Notes: generated from the letters alone by a model not told the origin. 8,729 nucleotides of DNA from Bacillota bacterium (GCA_029961005.1 JASBVW010000044.1:1-8729); one strand, 5' to 3'; shown: positions 1 to 5,861, numbered from the stretch's first letter. Made by a program: numbers and translations.

Positions 1-1
1 T

Positions 2-78
2 GCGCCCGTAGCTCAGGTGGATAGAGTGACAGACTACGAATCTGGAGGTCGGGGGTTCGAATCCCTCCGGGCGCGCCA
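2..78 (+). tRNA. tRNA-Arg (anticodon ACG)
   Basis: A complete cloverleaf can be drawn by hand. The acceptor stem GCGCCCG (2-8) pairs with CGGGCGC (68-74), followed by discriminator G75 and an encoded CCA (76-78). The T-arm contains the usual GGTTCGAATCC. The anticodon loop CTACGAA places ACG at 36-38, so the tRNA decodes CGN arginine codons, with A34 expected to be converted to inosine by TadA as in other bacteria. The promoter must lie left of the window. It runs opposite to every other gene here and converges on the toxin gene. Confidence 0.96.
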
Positions 79-86
79 AGATGTGA

Positions 87-119
87 AGCGGGTTCCGGGA
101 AACGGGACCCGCTGATTTT
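87..119 (+). terminator. Rho-independent terminator of tRNA-Arg
   Basis: A 10-bp stem (87-96 with 104-113, one G-T pair) closes a 7-base loop and is followed by GA and then TTTT at 116-119. It begins 9 bases after the tRNA CCA. The U-tract is short, so termination may be incomplete. It also separates the tRNA from the convergent toxin gene ending at 150. Confidence 0.7.
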
Positions 120-149
120 ATCCCTCAATGCAGCAATACTACAGCAATC

Positions 150-539
150 TTAACCAACCCTGGAGAGTCGGCGAAAAGCCTCGCTCAGCTCCTGCTTACC
201 TTGACTCCCCGCAGCAACCCCCATCATTACCCCGTAGAGCACCCCTTCAGGATCGGTTAAAATTACCCCGTTTAACTCTAAAAACACGAGCGCACAGACC
301 AGGGCTGTGCGCTTATTGCCATCTACGAAAGGATGATTTCTACAGAGATGGAAGGCATAGGCAGCCGCCATCTCGTAAAGATCCGTGTGGATAAAATCCC
401 CTCCCCAGGAAGCTTGGGGCATAGCTAAAGCGGATTCCAGCACGGTGAAGTCCCGTATTCCCAGTTGGCCACCGTACCGTTCGATCTGGTCGCGGTGAAT
501 CTCTATCACCTCAGCCAGGGTGAGAAAGACTGGATTCAT
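150..539 (-). CDS. doc: Doc-family (death-on-curing, Fic-fold) toxin
   Basis: A 129-residue protein of typical length for the Doc/Fic family. The diagnostic motif HPFVDGNKRT lies at residues 69-78, with H69, F71, D73, N75, K76 and R77 matching the family pattern HxFx(D/N)(A/G)NKR. The N-terminal half carries the usual Doc signature LESALAMPQ (residues 34-42) and a helix with EMAAAYAFHL. Doc of phage P1 inactivates elongation factor EF-Tu by phosphorylation; the same activity here is inferred from family membership. The gene follows the antitoxin with a 3-base gap, and a GGAG (546-549) inside the antitoxin's end serves as its ribosome binding site, so the two are co-transcribed and probably translationally coupled. 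GC content is near 50 percent, clearly below the flanking genes, suggesting horizontal acquisition. No truncation or missing catalytic residue is seen. Confidence 0.93.
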   Translation of the reverse strand: MNPVFLTLAEVIEIHRDQIERYGGQLGIRDFTVLESALAMPQASWGGDFIHTDLYEMAAAYAFHLCRNHPFVDGNKRTALVCALVFLELNGVILTDPEGVLYGVMMGVAAGSQGKQELSEAFRRLSRVG

Positions 540-542
540 GTC

Positions 543-773
543 TCACTCCGCCAGCTTCTTTAGCGTCGCCTCGTGCCGCGCGTTCACGCTCTGCAGGATC
601 TTGCGAAACTTCTCCTCGCGCTCAGCCTCCCGCAGTGGCGAGATGACCAGGCTCTTACCGTCTGTAGTGATCTGCAACGGCGTTTCCATGGTTATTCCCA
701 GGAGTTCCAGAATCGGCTTATCGATGATCAACGCAGCGCTGTTCCCGTGTGCGGTCAGGGTCTTGATCAGCAT
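543..773 (-). CDS. AbrB/MazE-type antitoxin partner of Doc
   Basis: A 76-residue protein. The N-terminal part (about residues 3-47) fits the swapped-hairpin AbrB/MazE/SpoVT DNA-binding fold: T-x-H-G-N-S-A-A-L-I-I-D near the start, then LELLGI and LQITTDGKSLVISP. The C-terminal part (about 48-76) is charged and helical, ending NARHEATLKKLAE. In such antitoxins this is the segment expected to wrap and neutralise the toxin. The start at 773 is preceded by AAGGAG (784-789) with 10 bases of spacing. As the first gene of the pair it should also repress its own promoter, an inference from the family. The classical P1 partner of Doc is Phd, a different fold, but AbrB-type antitoxins beside Doc toxins are a known combination. 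Confidence 0.88.
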   Translation of the reverse strand: MLIKTLTAHGNSAALIIDKPILELLGITMETPLQITTDGKSLVISPLREAEREEKFRKILQSVNARHEATLKKLAE

Positions 774-812
774 GATAAAAAAGCTCCTTCGCTGGTTATT
801 CGTTGTGCTTAC

Positions 813-842
813 ATTGTACTACCAGAACTGCGCTCTGTCAAC
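813..842 (-). promoter_or_regulatory. Sigma-A promoter of the toxin-antitoxin operon
   Basis: On the minus strand a perfect -35 TTGACA (837-842) is followed after 18 bases by -10 TACAAT (813-818). Transcription would start near 806, giving a leader of about 30 bases that contains the AAGGAG site of the antitoxin. The module therefore does not depend on tRNA-Ser read-through, which is blocked by the terminator at 893-926. Confidence 0.75.
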
Positions 843-892
843 ACTCAAGCTCTATTACAGCCCGGTTACGGTTCAGTAAAAGCAGCCGTCAA

Positions 893-926
893 CAAAAAAA
901 ACCTCCCGGGTCAAAACCCAGAAGGT
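893..926 (-). terminator. Strong Rho-independent terminator after tRNA-Ser(GCU)
   Basis: On the minus strand an 11-bp stem (926-916 with 911-901, two G-T pairs) closes a four-base TTTG loop and is followed by eight T residues (901-894). It starts 9 bases after the tRNA CCA end. This is the best terminator in the window and insulates the toxin-antitoxin pair from the tRNA and serS transcripts. Confidence 0.92.
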
Positions 927-934
927 GTACATTC

Positions 935-1029
935 TGGCGGAGAGAGCGGGATTCGAACCCGCGCTAGGGCTTGAGGCCCTACTAACGGTTTAGCAAACCG
1001 TCCCCTTCAACCTGCTTGGGTATCTCTCC
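935..1029 (-). tRNA. tRNA-Ser (anticodon GCU)
   Basis: Read on the minus strand, the acceptor stem GGAGAGA (1029-1023) pairs with TCTCTCC (945-939), followed by discriminator G (938) and encoded CCA (937-935). The anticodon loop TTGCTAA puts GCT at 994-992, reading AGC and AGU. A long variable arm (stem AGGGC/GCCCT) and a length of 95 bases are class II features expected of a serine tRNA; discriminator G is also a SerRS identity base. Confidence 0.97.
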
Positions 1030-1066
1030 GCAGCTTGAAGAAAGGAAAAGCTCTCTTTGCTCCCCT

Positions 1067-1096
1067 ACTATAACACGGGAAGGCCGCCCCCGTCAA
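1067..1096 (-). promoter_or_regulatory. Promoter of tRNA-Ser(GCU)
   Basis: On the minus strand TTGACG (1091-1096) is followed after 18 bases by TATAGT (1067-1072), with an upstream TG giving an extended -10 (TGTTATAGT). Start of transcription is expected near 1060, about 30 bases ahead of the mature tRNA. The leader can fold a small hairpin (AGCTT at 1032-1036 with AAGCT at 1048-1052) next to the RNase P cleavage side. Confidence 0.75.
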
Positions 1097-1146
1097 GGCA
1101 AGGGAAGAACCTTCGCCGGAAAACCACCCTTGGATCAGCCAAAAAA

Positions 1147-1234
1147 TGGCGGAGAGGGTGGGATTCGAACCCACGGAGGGTTGCCCCTCAACGGTTTTCA
1201 AGACCGCCGCAATCGACCGCTCTGCCACCTCTCC
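1147..1234 (-). tRNA. tRNA-Ser (anticodon UGA)
   Basis: On the minus strand the acceptor stem GGAGAGG (1234-1228) pairs with CCTCTCC (1157-1151), followed by discriminator G (1150) and encoded CCA (1149-1147). The anticodon loop CTTGAAA places TGA at 1200-1198, reading UCN codons by wobble. The variable arm (GAGGGGCAACCCTC) marks it as class II. It lies 59 bases beyond the serS stop, in the same orientation, and is followed at once by six T residues. Confidence 0.97.
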
Positions 1235-1245
1235 GCGCGCCCCAA

Positions 1246-1261
1246 AGAGCGGCCGCGCTCT
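1246..1261 (-). other. Leader hairpin between serS and tRNA-Ser(UGA)
   Basis: AGAGCG (1246-1251) and CGCTCT (1256-1261) form a 6-bp stem around a four-base loop. On the minus strand it is followed only by TTT and then GGGG. It could weakly end serS transcripts, but its place just after the predicted tRNA start site fits a tRNA leader structure equally well. Confidence 0.4.
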
Positions 1262-1268
1262 CGAGCCC

Positions 1269-1297
1269 AGTATACCATGGGCTCCTCGGCCCGTCAA
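1269..1297 (-). promoter_or_regulatory. Promoter of tRNA-Ser(UGA), overlapping the serS stop
   Basis: On the minus strand TTGACG (1292-1297) and TATACT (1269-1274) are 17 bases apart, and TGG before the -10 gives an extended -10. The -35 includes the serS TGA stop codon (1296-1294). A 7-bp inverted repeat GAGCCCA/TGGGCTC (1263-1269 and 1278-1284) brackets the -10. Transcription would start near 1262, about 28 bases before the tRNA. Confidence 0.75.
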
Positions 1298-2571
1298 TCC
1301 GGCGTAATCCGCTCCTGGCCGCCCATGTACGGGCGCAGGGCCGGCGGGATGAGGACGCTGCCGTCCGCCTGCTGGTAATTCTCCAGGATGGCCGCCGCGC
1401 ACCGCCCTACGGCCAGGCCGGAGCCGTTCAGGGTGTGCACGTATTCCGCCTTGGCCCCCGGCTCCGGCCGGTAGCGGATCTCCGCCCGCCGGGCCTGGTA
1501 GTCCGTGAAGTTGCTGCAGGAGGAGATCTCCACGTACCGCCCGTAGCTGGGCATCCAAACCTCAATGTCGTACTGCTTGGCGTTGGAGAAGCCCATGTCG
1601 CCCGTGCAGAGGAGCATGGTACGATAAGGCAGGCCCAGGCGCTCCAGGACCTCCTCCGCGTCCCGCACCAGCTTCTCCAGCTCTTCAAAGGAGGTCTCCG
1701 GCCGCACGAACTTCACCAGCTCCACCTTGTTGAACTGGTGCACCCGGATCAAGCCGCGGGTGTCGCGGCCGGCGGCCCCCGCTTCAGCCCGGAAGCAGGC
1801 GGTGTAGGAGGCGTAGTAGAGGGGCAGCTGCGCCGCCTCCAGGATCTCGCCCCGGTGCAGGTTGGTCACCGGCACCTCCGCCGTCGGGATAAGGTAGTAC
1901 TCGTACCCCTCGCACTTGAACATGTCCTCGGCGAACTTGGGGAGCTGCCCCGTGCCTATCATCGAATCGCGGTTGACCAGGTAGGGCGGGGAGATCTCCA
2001 CGTAGCCGTGCTCGCGGGTGTGCAGGTCCAGCATGAAGGAGATCAAGGCTCGCTCCAGCCTGGCCCCCGCCCCCCGCTCCACCACAAAGCGGGCGCCGCT
2101 GATCTTGGCCGCCCGCTCGAAGTCAAAGATCCCCAGAGCCACCCCCAGCTCCCAGTGGGGGCGGGGCTCAAAGTCGAAGCGGGGCGGCTCGCCCCAGCGC
2201 CGCACCTCCACGTTTCCCGAAGCATCATCCCCCTCGGGCACCGAAGGGTCGGGCAGGTTGGGAATGAGGAGCAGAATCTGACGGATGCGCTCCTCCAGGG
2301 CGCGCACCTCCTCGTCCAGCTCCTTGATCCGCTGGCCCAGGTCGCGGGCCTCGGCCATCAAATCCTCCGCCGCCTCCCCGGCCTTCTTGCGCCGGCCCAC
2401 TTCCTCGGAAAGGACATTGCGGCGGCTCTTCAGCTGTTCCACCTGAGTCAAGAGCCCCCGTCGGCGTTCATCTAGGGCCAAAAGCTCGTCCAGCGGCGCT
2501 TCCACCCGCTTTTTGCGCATCCCCTCCCGGACCGCGTCCGGGTTCGCCCGTACCAACTTCAAATCCAGCAA
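1294..2571 (-). CDS. serS: Serine--tRNA ligase
   Basis: A 425-residue class II aminoacyl-tRNA synthetase of normal bacterial SerRS length, charging tRNA-Ser with serine in the cytoplasm. Residues about 30-100 form the antiparallel coiled-coil arm that grips the long variable arm of tRNA-Ser. The core shows the serine-binding TAE at 230-232, motif 2 from FRAEAG (260-265) to FNKVEL (280-285), and motif 3 GSGLAVGR at 383-390. The start is TTG (2571-2569), chosen because the family's usual N-terminus (MLDLKLVR) begins there; the Shine-Dalgarno is only a modest GAGAGGGG just upstream. It is last in the minus-strand gene series, 70 bases after porB, and two serine tRNAs follow it, so enzyme and substrates are encoded together. 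No T-box leader fits in the space before it. Confidence 0.98.
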   Translation of the reverse strand: MLDLKLVRANPDAVREGMRKKRVEAPLDELLALDERRRGLLTQVEQLKSRRNVLSEEVGRRKKAGEAAEDLMAEARDLGQRIKELDEEVRALEERIRQILLLIPNLPDPSVPEGDDASGNVEVRRWGEPPRFDFEPRPHWELGVALGIFDFERAAKISGARFVVERGAGARLERALISFMLDLHTREHGYVEISPPYLVNRDSMIGTGQLPKFAEDMFKCEGYEYYLIPTAEVPVTNLHRGEILEAAQLPLYYASYTACFRAEAGAAGRDTRGLIRVHQFNKVELVKFVRPETSFEELEKLVRDAEEVLERLGLPYRTMLLCTGDMGFSNAKQYDIEVWMPSYGRYVEISSCSNFTDYQARRAEIRYRPEPGAKAEYVHTLNGSGLAVGRCAAAILENYQQADGSVLIPPALRPYMGGQERITPD

Positions 2572-2602
2572 CCTGATCCCCTCTCTGCCCCGCTTTTTAC
2601 CC

Positions 2603-2631
2603 GCCGGGAGCCGGCGCCGGGCTGGCCCGGC
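2603..2631 (-). repeat. Tandem GC-rich hairpins between porB and serS
   Basis: Two perfect inverted repeats stand back to back: GCCGG/CCGGC (2603-2607 with 2611-2615) and GCCGGGC/GCCCGGC (2616-2622 with 2625-2631). They can also pair alternatively, since GCCGGG at 2603-2608 complements 2626-2631. No T-tract follows on either strand, so this is not an ordinary terminator. It may stabilise the por mRNA 3' end or modulate serS translation. Confidence 0.55.
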
Positions 2632-2641
2632 AACCCGACTT

Positions 2642-3598
2642 TCACCCCTGGACCGCCTGCAGCCGCTCCTCCTCCAGGGGCTCGCCGCAGCGCACCAGCA
2701 AAGCCCGCCACCGCTCGTCCACCTCGGCCTGCAAGTCGGCTAGCAGGGCCTCCAGGCCCGGTTGAAAGAGGTGCTTGAACCGCCCCTGCCGCTTCATCCA
2801 TTCAATGTAGGACTTCTTCTCCCGGGGGCGGTAATTGAGCCGCCAGACCCCGTTCTCTACCTCGTACAGGGGCCAGAAGCAGCACTCCACCGCCTCCCGC
2901 GCCAGCTCCATGGTCTCCTCCGGCGGGGTGACCCACCCCAGCCGACAGGGCGCAAGGACGTTGAGGAAGGCCGGCCCATCCACGGCCAGGGCCTTCTCCA
3001 CTTTGCGGGTCAGGTCGTTCCAGTGGGCCACGGTGGTCTGGGCCACGTAGGGTATGTTGTGCATCACGGCGATGCCGGTCAAATCTTTGCGCGGTTGCCG
3101 CTTGCCCGGGAGCACCTTGCCGGCCGGGCTGGTCGTAGTGCTGGCCCCCCGCGGCGTGGCGCTGGAGCGCTGGATGCCCGTATTTTCGTAGGCCCCGTTG
3201 TCGTAACAAACGTAGAGCATCCGGTGCCCCCGCTCCAAGGCCCCGGAAAGGGACTGCAGGCCGATGTCGTACGTCCCCCCGTCGCCGCCGAAGGCGATGA
3301 ACCGGATCTCCCGGTCGATCTTGCCCCGCCGGCGCAGGGCGCGGTAGGCCGCCTCGGCACCGCTGACCGTGGCAGCCACGTTCTCAAAGGCGTTGTGGAT
3401 GAGGGAGCACCCCCAGGCCGTGTAAGGATAGATGGTGGTGGTCACCTCCAGGCACCCCGTGGCCAGCCCCACCACCGCCGGCTCCTGGCAGGCCAGGAGC
3501 ACCTGGCGGGCCACCACCGGGGCGGCACACCCCGCACAGGCGCGGTGCCCTCCGGTCAGCCTGTTGGGCCGCCGGGCCAGTTCTTTCAAAGTTGCCAT
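2642..3598 (-). CDS. porB: 2-oxoacid (pyruvate):ferredoxin oxidoreductase, beta subunit
   Basis: A 318-residue thiamine-diphosphate-binding subunit that, with the alpha subunit, oxidatively decarboxylates a 2-oxoacid to acyl-CoA. Cysteines C21, C24, C49 and C218 fit the four ligands of the proximal 4Fe-4S cluster; the spacing of the first three matches single-chain pyruvate oxidoreductases. The cofactor motif runs from GGDGGTYDIG (104-113) to CYDNGAYENTG (131-141), the latter typical of PorB. I prefer the ATG at 3598 because GGGGGGAGG lies just before it; an in-frame ATG five codons earlier (3613) lacks any Shine-Dalgarno. It follows porA after 73 bases instead of the 4-base overlaps that join porG, porD and porA. 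Substrate preference (pyruvate or another 2-oxoacid) is inferred. Confidence 0.93.
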   Translation of the reverse strand: MATLKELARRPNRLTGGHRACAGCAAPVVARQVLLACQEPAVVGLATGCLEVTTTIYPYTAWGCSLIHNAFENVAATVSGAEAAYRALRRRGKIDREIRFIAFGGDGGTYDIGLQSLSGALERGHRMLYVCYDNGAYENTGIQRSSATPRGASTTTSPAGKVLPGKRQPRKDLTGIAVMHNIPYVAQTTVAHWNDLTRKVEKALAVDGPAFLNVLAPCRLGWVTPPEETMELAREAVECCFWPLYEVENGVWRLNYRPREKKSYIEWMKRQGRFKHLFQPGLEALLADLQAEVDERWRALLVRCGEPLEEERLQAVQG

Positions 3599-3610
3599 CT
3601 TTCCTCCCCC

Positions 3611-3643
3611 CAATGCACCAGTTCAAGCCGCTCAGTGCACCAA
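3611..3643. repeat. 11-base direct repeat pair in the porA-porB gap
   Basis: CAATGCACCAG (3611-3621) and CAGTGCACCAA (3633-3643) match at 9 of 11 positions and start exactly 22 bases apart, two helical turns. The shared core is TGCACCA. They sit just upstream of the porB ribosome binding site. An operator or RNA-level role is possible, but chance cannot be excluded. Confidence 0.4.
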
Positions 3644-3671
3644 AACGTCAGCCCCCGGGCCGAGGCCCTGC

Positions 3672-4856
3672 TCACTCGCGGACGCCCAGGTAAGTCACCA
3701 GCTCCCGCGGCCGCCCGGTCCGGGCTATCTCTGCCAGGTCGGCGTACACCCGCCCGATCATCTCCAGGTCGATGTCGCGCCCGCCCAGGCCGTAAATGTA
3801 ATTGACGGTGGGGATGCGCTCCGGCAGGTCGTAGAGGGCTGCCCGCACCTCGGCGAAGAGGGGACCGCCCACCACGCCGAAGGAGTCGGAGCGGTCTAGC
3901 ACCGCCAGGGCCCGCACATGGCGCAGGGCTTGGGCCAGCTCCTCCCGCGGGAAGGGGCGGAAGACCCGCAGCTTGAGCAGCCCCGCCTTAACCCCCTCCC
4001 GGCGCAGGCCGTCCACCACCGCCTTGGCCGTCCCGGCGGTGGAGCCCAGGACCACTATGGCCAGCTCGGCGTCTTCCAGGCGGTAACCCTCAAAGAGCCC
4101 GTAAGAGCGCCCGGAGAGGCGGCCGTACTCCTGGCCCACTTCCAGGATGACCGGCTTGGCCATCCGCATGGCCTCCACCTGCTGGCGCTTGTGTTCAAAG
4201 TAGTAGTCGAAGAGGTCAAAAGCGCCCACCGTGATCGGGTGATCCGGGTTCAAAAGGTAGTAATCGGGGCGGTACTCCCCGATGAAGCGCCGCACCGTTT
4301 CGTCGTCCAGGAAGGTTACGTTCTCCAGCGCGTGGCTGATGATGAAGCCGTCCATCATCACCATCACCGGCAGGAGGACGTCTTTGTGCTCCGCGATGCG
4401 CACCGCCTGGAGCACGTTGTCGTAGGCCTCCTGGGCATTTTCAGAGAAGAGCTGGATCCAACCGGAGTCCCGCGCCCCCATGCTGTCGCTGTGGTCGCAG
4501 TGGATGTTGATGGGGCCGCTCAAGGCCCGGTTGACTACCGGCATGACGATGGGCAGGCGCAAGGAGGCGGCGATGTAGACCACCTCGTACATCAGAGCCA
4601 GCCCCTGGGACGAGGTGCAGGTCATGGCCCGCGCCCCTGCCGCCGCCGCCCCCACCGTAGCCGACATGGCCGAGTGTTCGCTCTCCACCGTCACAAATTC
4701 CGTGTCCACCAGCCCGTCCGCCACAAAGGTAGAGAAGATCTGCACGATCTCGGTCTGGGGAGTGATGGGGTAAGCGGCCACCACGTCAGGGTGGATCTGC
4801 TTCATGGCCTGGGCCACGGCCTCGTTACCCGTATATGCCACGGTCTTGACGCTCAC
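3672..4856 (-). CDS. porA: 2-oxoacid (pyruvate):ferredoxin oxidoreductase, alpha subunit
   Basis: A 394-residue subunit carrying the pyrimidine-binding domain. YPITPQTEI (29-37) and VESEHSA (57-63) are the family's substrate and cofactor motifs, with E60 the expected glutamate for thiamine activation. NRALSGP (109-115) and MGARDSGWIQLFSEN (126-140) are typical of pyruvate-type alpha subunits. The C-terminal part (about 265-394) is the transketolase-C-like domain, with VLGSTAGTAK and a VFRPFP segment. The start is GTG (4856-4854), overlapping the porD stop as GTGA, with GGAGGAGG about 10 bases upstream inside porD. With PorB it forms the active site; PorG and PorD complete the four-subunit enzyme. 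Length is normal and no key residue appears missing. Confidence 0.94.
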   Translation of the reverse strand: MSVKTVAYTGNEAVAQAMKQIHPDVVAAYPITPQTEIVQIFSTFVADGLVDTEFVTVESEHSAMSATVGAAAAGARAMTCTSSQGLALMYEVVYIAASLRLPIVMPVVNRALSGPINIHCDHSDSMGARDSGWIQLFSENAQEAYDNVLQAVRIAEHKDVLLPVMVMMDGFIISHALENVTFLDDETVRRFIGEYRPDYYLLNPDHPITVGAFDLFDYYFEHKRQQVEAMRMAKPVILEVGQEYGRLSGRSYGLFEGYRLEDAELAIVVLGSTAGTAKAVVDGLRREGVKAGLLKLRVFRPFPREELAQALRHVRALAVLDRSDSFGVVGGPLFAEVRAALYDLPERIPTVNYIYGLGGRDIDLEMIGRVYADLAEIARTGRPRELVTYLGVRE

Positions 4857-5218
4857 GCCTGGCTCGCCTCCTCCGCCTCAGACTCCGCCACCATCTTGAT
4901 GGCTTTAGCCCCTCTCTTTCCCGGGCACTCATGGGCGCAGATGCCGCAACCCTTGCAGTGCGCGTAGTCGAAGCCAATCACCTTGCCGTCTTCCAAGAGG
5001 ACGGCGGCGTCGGGGCAGTAGATCCAACAAAAAAGGCACTGGATGCAGTTTTCGGGGATCCAGACCGGCCTGGTCACCCGCCAGTCCCCGGTCTCAAACT
5101 CCCGGGCGTTGCCGGCCTGGAGGATCATCCCGCCCCGGGGAATCTCCCGCCACCCCGGCTGGATCTTGCCCTGATATTCTTTGGGCTGAGGCCCTGCGCT
5201 CTCCTTGCTCGCGCTCAC
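4853..5218 (-). CDS. porD: 2-oxoacid:ferredoxin oxidoreductase, delta (ferredoxin-like) subunit
   Basis: A 121-residue protein with two 4Fe-4S cluster motifs: C58, C61, C64, C68 (CIQCLFCWIYCP) and C88, C91, C94, C98 (CKGCGICAHECP). It passes electrons from the catalytic alpha-beta subunits to external ferredoxin. The roughly 50-residue N-terminal extension ending in WRVTRPVWIPENC is characteristic of PorD rather than free ferredoxin. The start is GTG (5218-5216), overlapping the porG stop as GTGA; a GGAGG in the end of porG supplies the ribosome binding site. It overlaps porA by four bases as well, so porG, porD and porA are translationally coupled. The last residues (AESEAEEASQA) form an acidic tail. 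Confidence 0.95.
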   Translation of the reverse strand: MSASKESAGPQPKEYQGKIQPGWREIPRGGMILQAGNAREFETGDWRVTRPVWIPENCIQCLFCWIYCPDAAVLLEDGKVIGFDYAHCKGCGICAHECPGKRGAKAIKMVAESEAEEASQA

Positions 5219-5799
5219 CCCTCCTGCACCTCCTCGTAAGCCCTCCGGATGGCCTCTAGATTCCCGGCGATTACTTCTTGCTTGTGGCGAAACTTCTTCT
5301 CCAGCTTGCGCCGCGTATCCTCGATCAAATCCTCCAGCTTGAGGATGCCCGTGGCCCGCACCAAGGCCCCCATCATGGGGGTGTTAGGGATGGCGCGCCC
5401 AATGGTCTCCAGGGCGATCTTCGTCGCGTCCACAGTCCAGACCCGGATGGGGTTCCCCTCCAATTGGAGCCTCCGCCGCATCTCCGCCGGCGAGAGCGCG
5501 GTGTTGATGATCAGGGCACCGTTGGGAGGTACGCCGTCGGTGAAGTCCACCTTCCCGACAAAGGTGTCGTCCAGGACTACCACGTACCGGGGGTGCTTGA
5601 CGTGGCAGTGGATGGTGATTGGCTCTTCGCTGATCCGGTTAAAGGCCAGCACAGGGGCCCCCATGCGCTCAGGGCCATACTCGGGAAAGGCCTGGATGTA
5701 CTTTCCCGCCGCCGCCGCCGACTCGCCCAAAAGCTGCGCCGCCGTCTTGGCCCCCTGTCCTCCTCGGCCGTGCCAGCGGATCTCAAGGAGTTCCCCCAT
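5215..5799 (-). CDS. porG: 2-oxoacid:ferredoxin oxidoreductase, gamma subunit
   Basis: A 194-residue subunit of the POR/KOR gamma family. The N-terminal HGRGGQGAKTAAQLL (10-24) is its hallmark glycine-rich motif, followed by the conserved FPEYGPERMGAPV (39-51). In related enzymes this domain takes part in CoA binding and inter-subunit contacts. The ATG at 5799 has an excellent GGAGGAGG (5807-5814) at 7 bases. It is the first gene of porG-porD-porA-porB, the usual gamma-delta-alpha-beta order of archaeal and thermophilic bacterial pyruvate oxidoreductases. Beyond residue 150 the sequence is helical and charged (EDTRRKLEKKF). The family also includes 2-oxoisovalerate and 2-oxoglutarate enzymes, so pyruvate remains the most likely but unproven substrate. 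Confidence 0.94.
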   Translation of the reverse strand: MGELLEIRWHGRGGQGAKTAAQLLGESAAAAGKYIQAFPEYGPERMGAPVLAFNRISEEPITIHCHVKHPRYVVVLDDTFVGKVDFTDGVPPNGALIINTALSPAEMRRRLQLEGNPIRVWTVDATKIALETIGRAIPNTPMMGALVRATGILKLEDLIEDTRRKLEKKFRHKQEVIAGNLEAIRRAYEEVQEG

Positions 5800-5832
5800 T
5801 CCCTTACCTCCTCCAGGGTATTTCCAGTACTT

Positions 5833-5861
5833 ATTCTTCCCTTGCGGGGCTCTTCCTTCAA
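5833..5861 (-). promoter_or_regulatory. Candidate internal promoter of porGDAB
   Basis: On the minus strand TTGAAG (5856-5861) and AAGAAT (5833-5838) are 17 bases apart, each matching consensus at 4 of 6 positions. Just upstream (5862-5882) is an almost pure A/T stretch, the only one in the por-pdx block, which resembles an UP element. A 7-bp inverted repeat AAAATTA/TAATTTT (5860-5866 and 5872-5878) overlaps the -35 edge and could be an operator. Weak hexamers keep confidence moderate. Confidence 0.4.

Noticed and set aside
79..934. Attachment-site duplication of a tRNA 3' end flanking the toxin-antitoxin pair
   Set aside because: I found no copy of the tRNA-Arg or tRNA-Ser 3' segments on the other side of the pair, and no integrase, so insertion by tRNA-site recombination is not supported.
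573..974. Plus-strand frames across the antitoxin and its promoter
   Set aside because: They run antisense through the antitoxin, its promoter, the terminator and into the tRNA-Ser(GCU) gene, which a real gene would not do.
1057..2475. Long plus-strand open frame of 472 codons opposite serS
   Set aside because: It is the antisense shadow of serS and crosses the tRNA-Ser(UGA) gene. The opposite strand encodes a complete SerRS, and the frame is open because of GC-rich codon composition.
2572..2641. T-box riboswitch before serS
   Set aside because: The 70-base spacer is too short for a T-box and has no terminator U-tract or recognisable T-box sequence.
3599..3613. Upstream ATG at 3613 as the porB start
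   Set aside because: No Shine-Dalgarno precedes it, and its first codons are the GGGGGGAGG that serves the ATG at 3598.
3918..4967. Plus-strand frame of 349 codons with a run of histidines
   Set aside because: Antisense of porA and porD; the histidine run comes from ATG/ATC codons of porA read backwards. No ribosome binding site or family resemblance.
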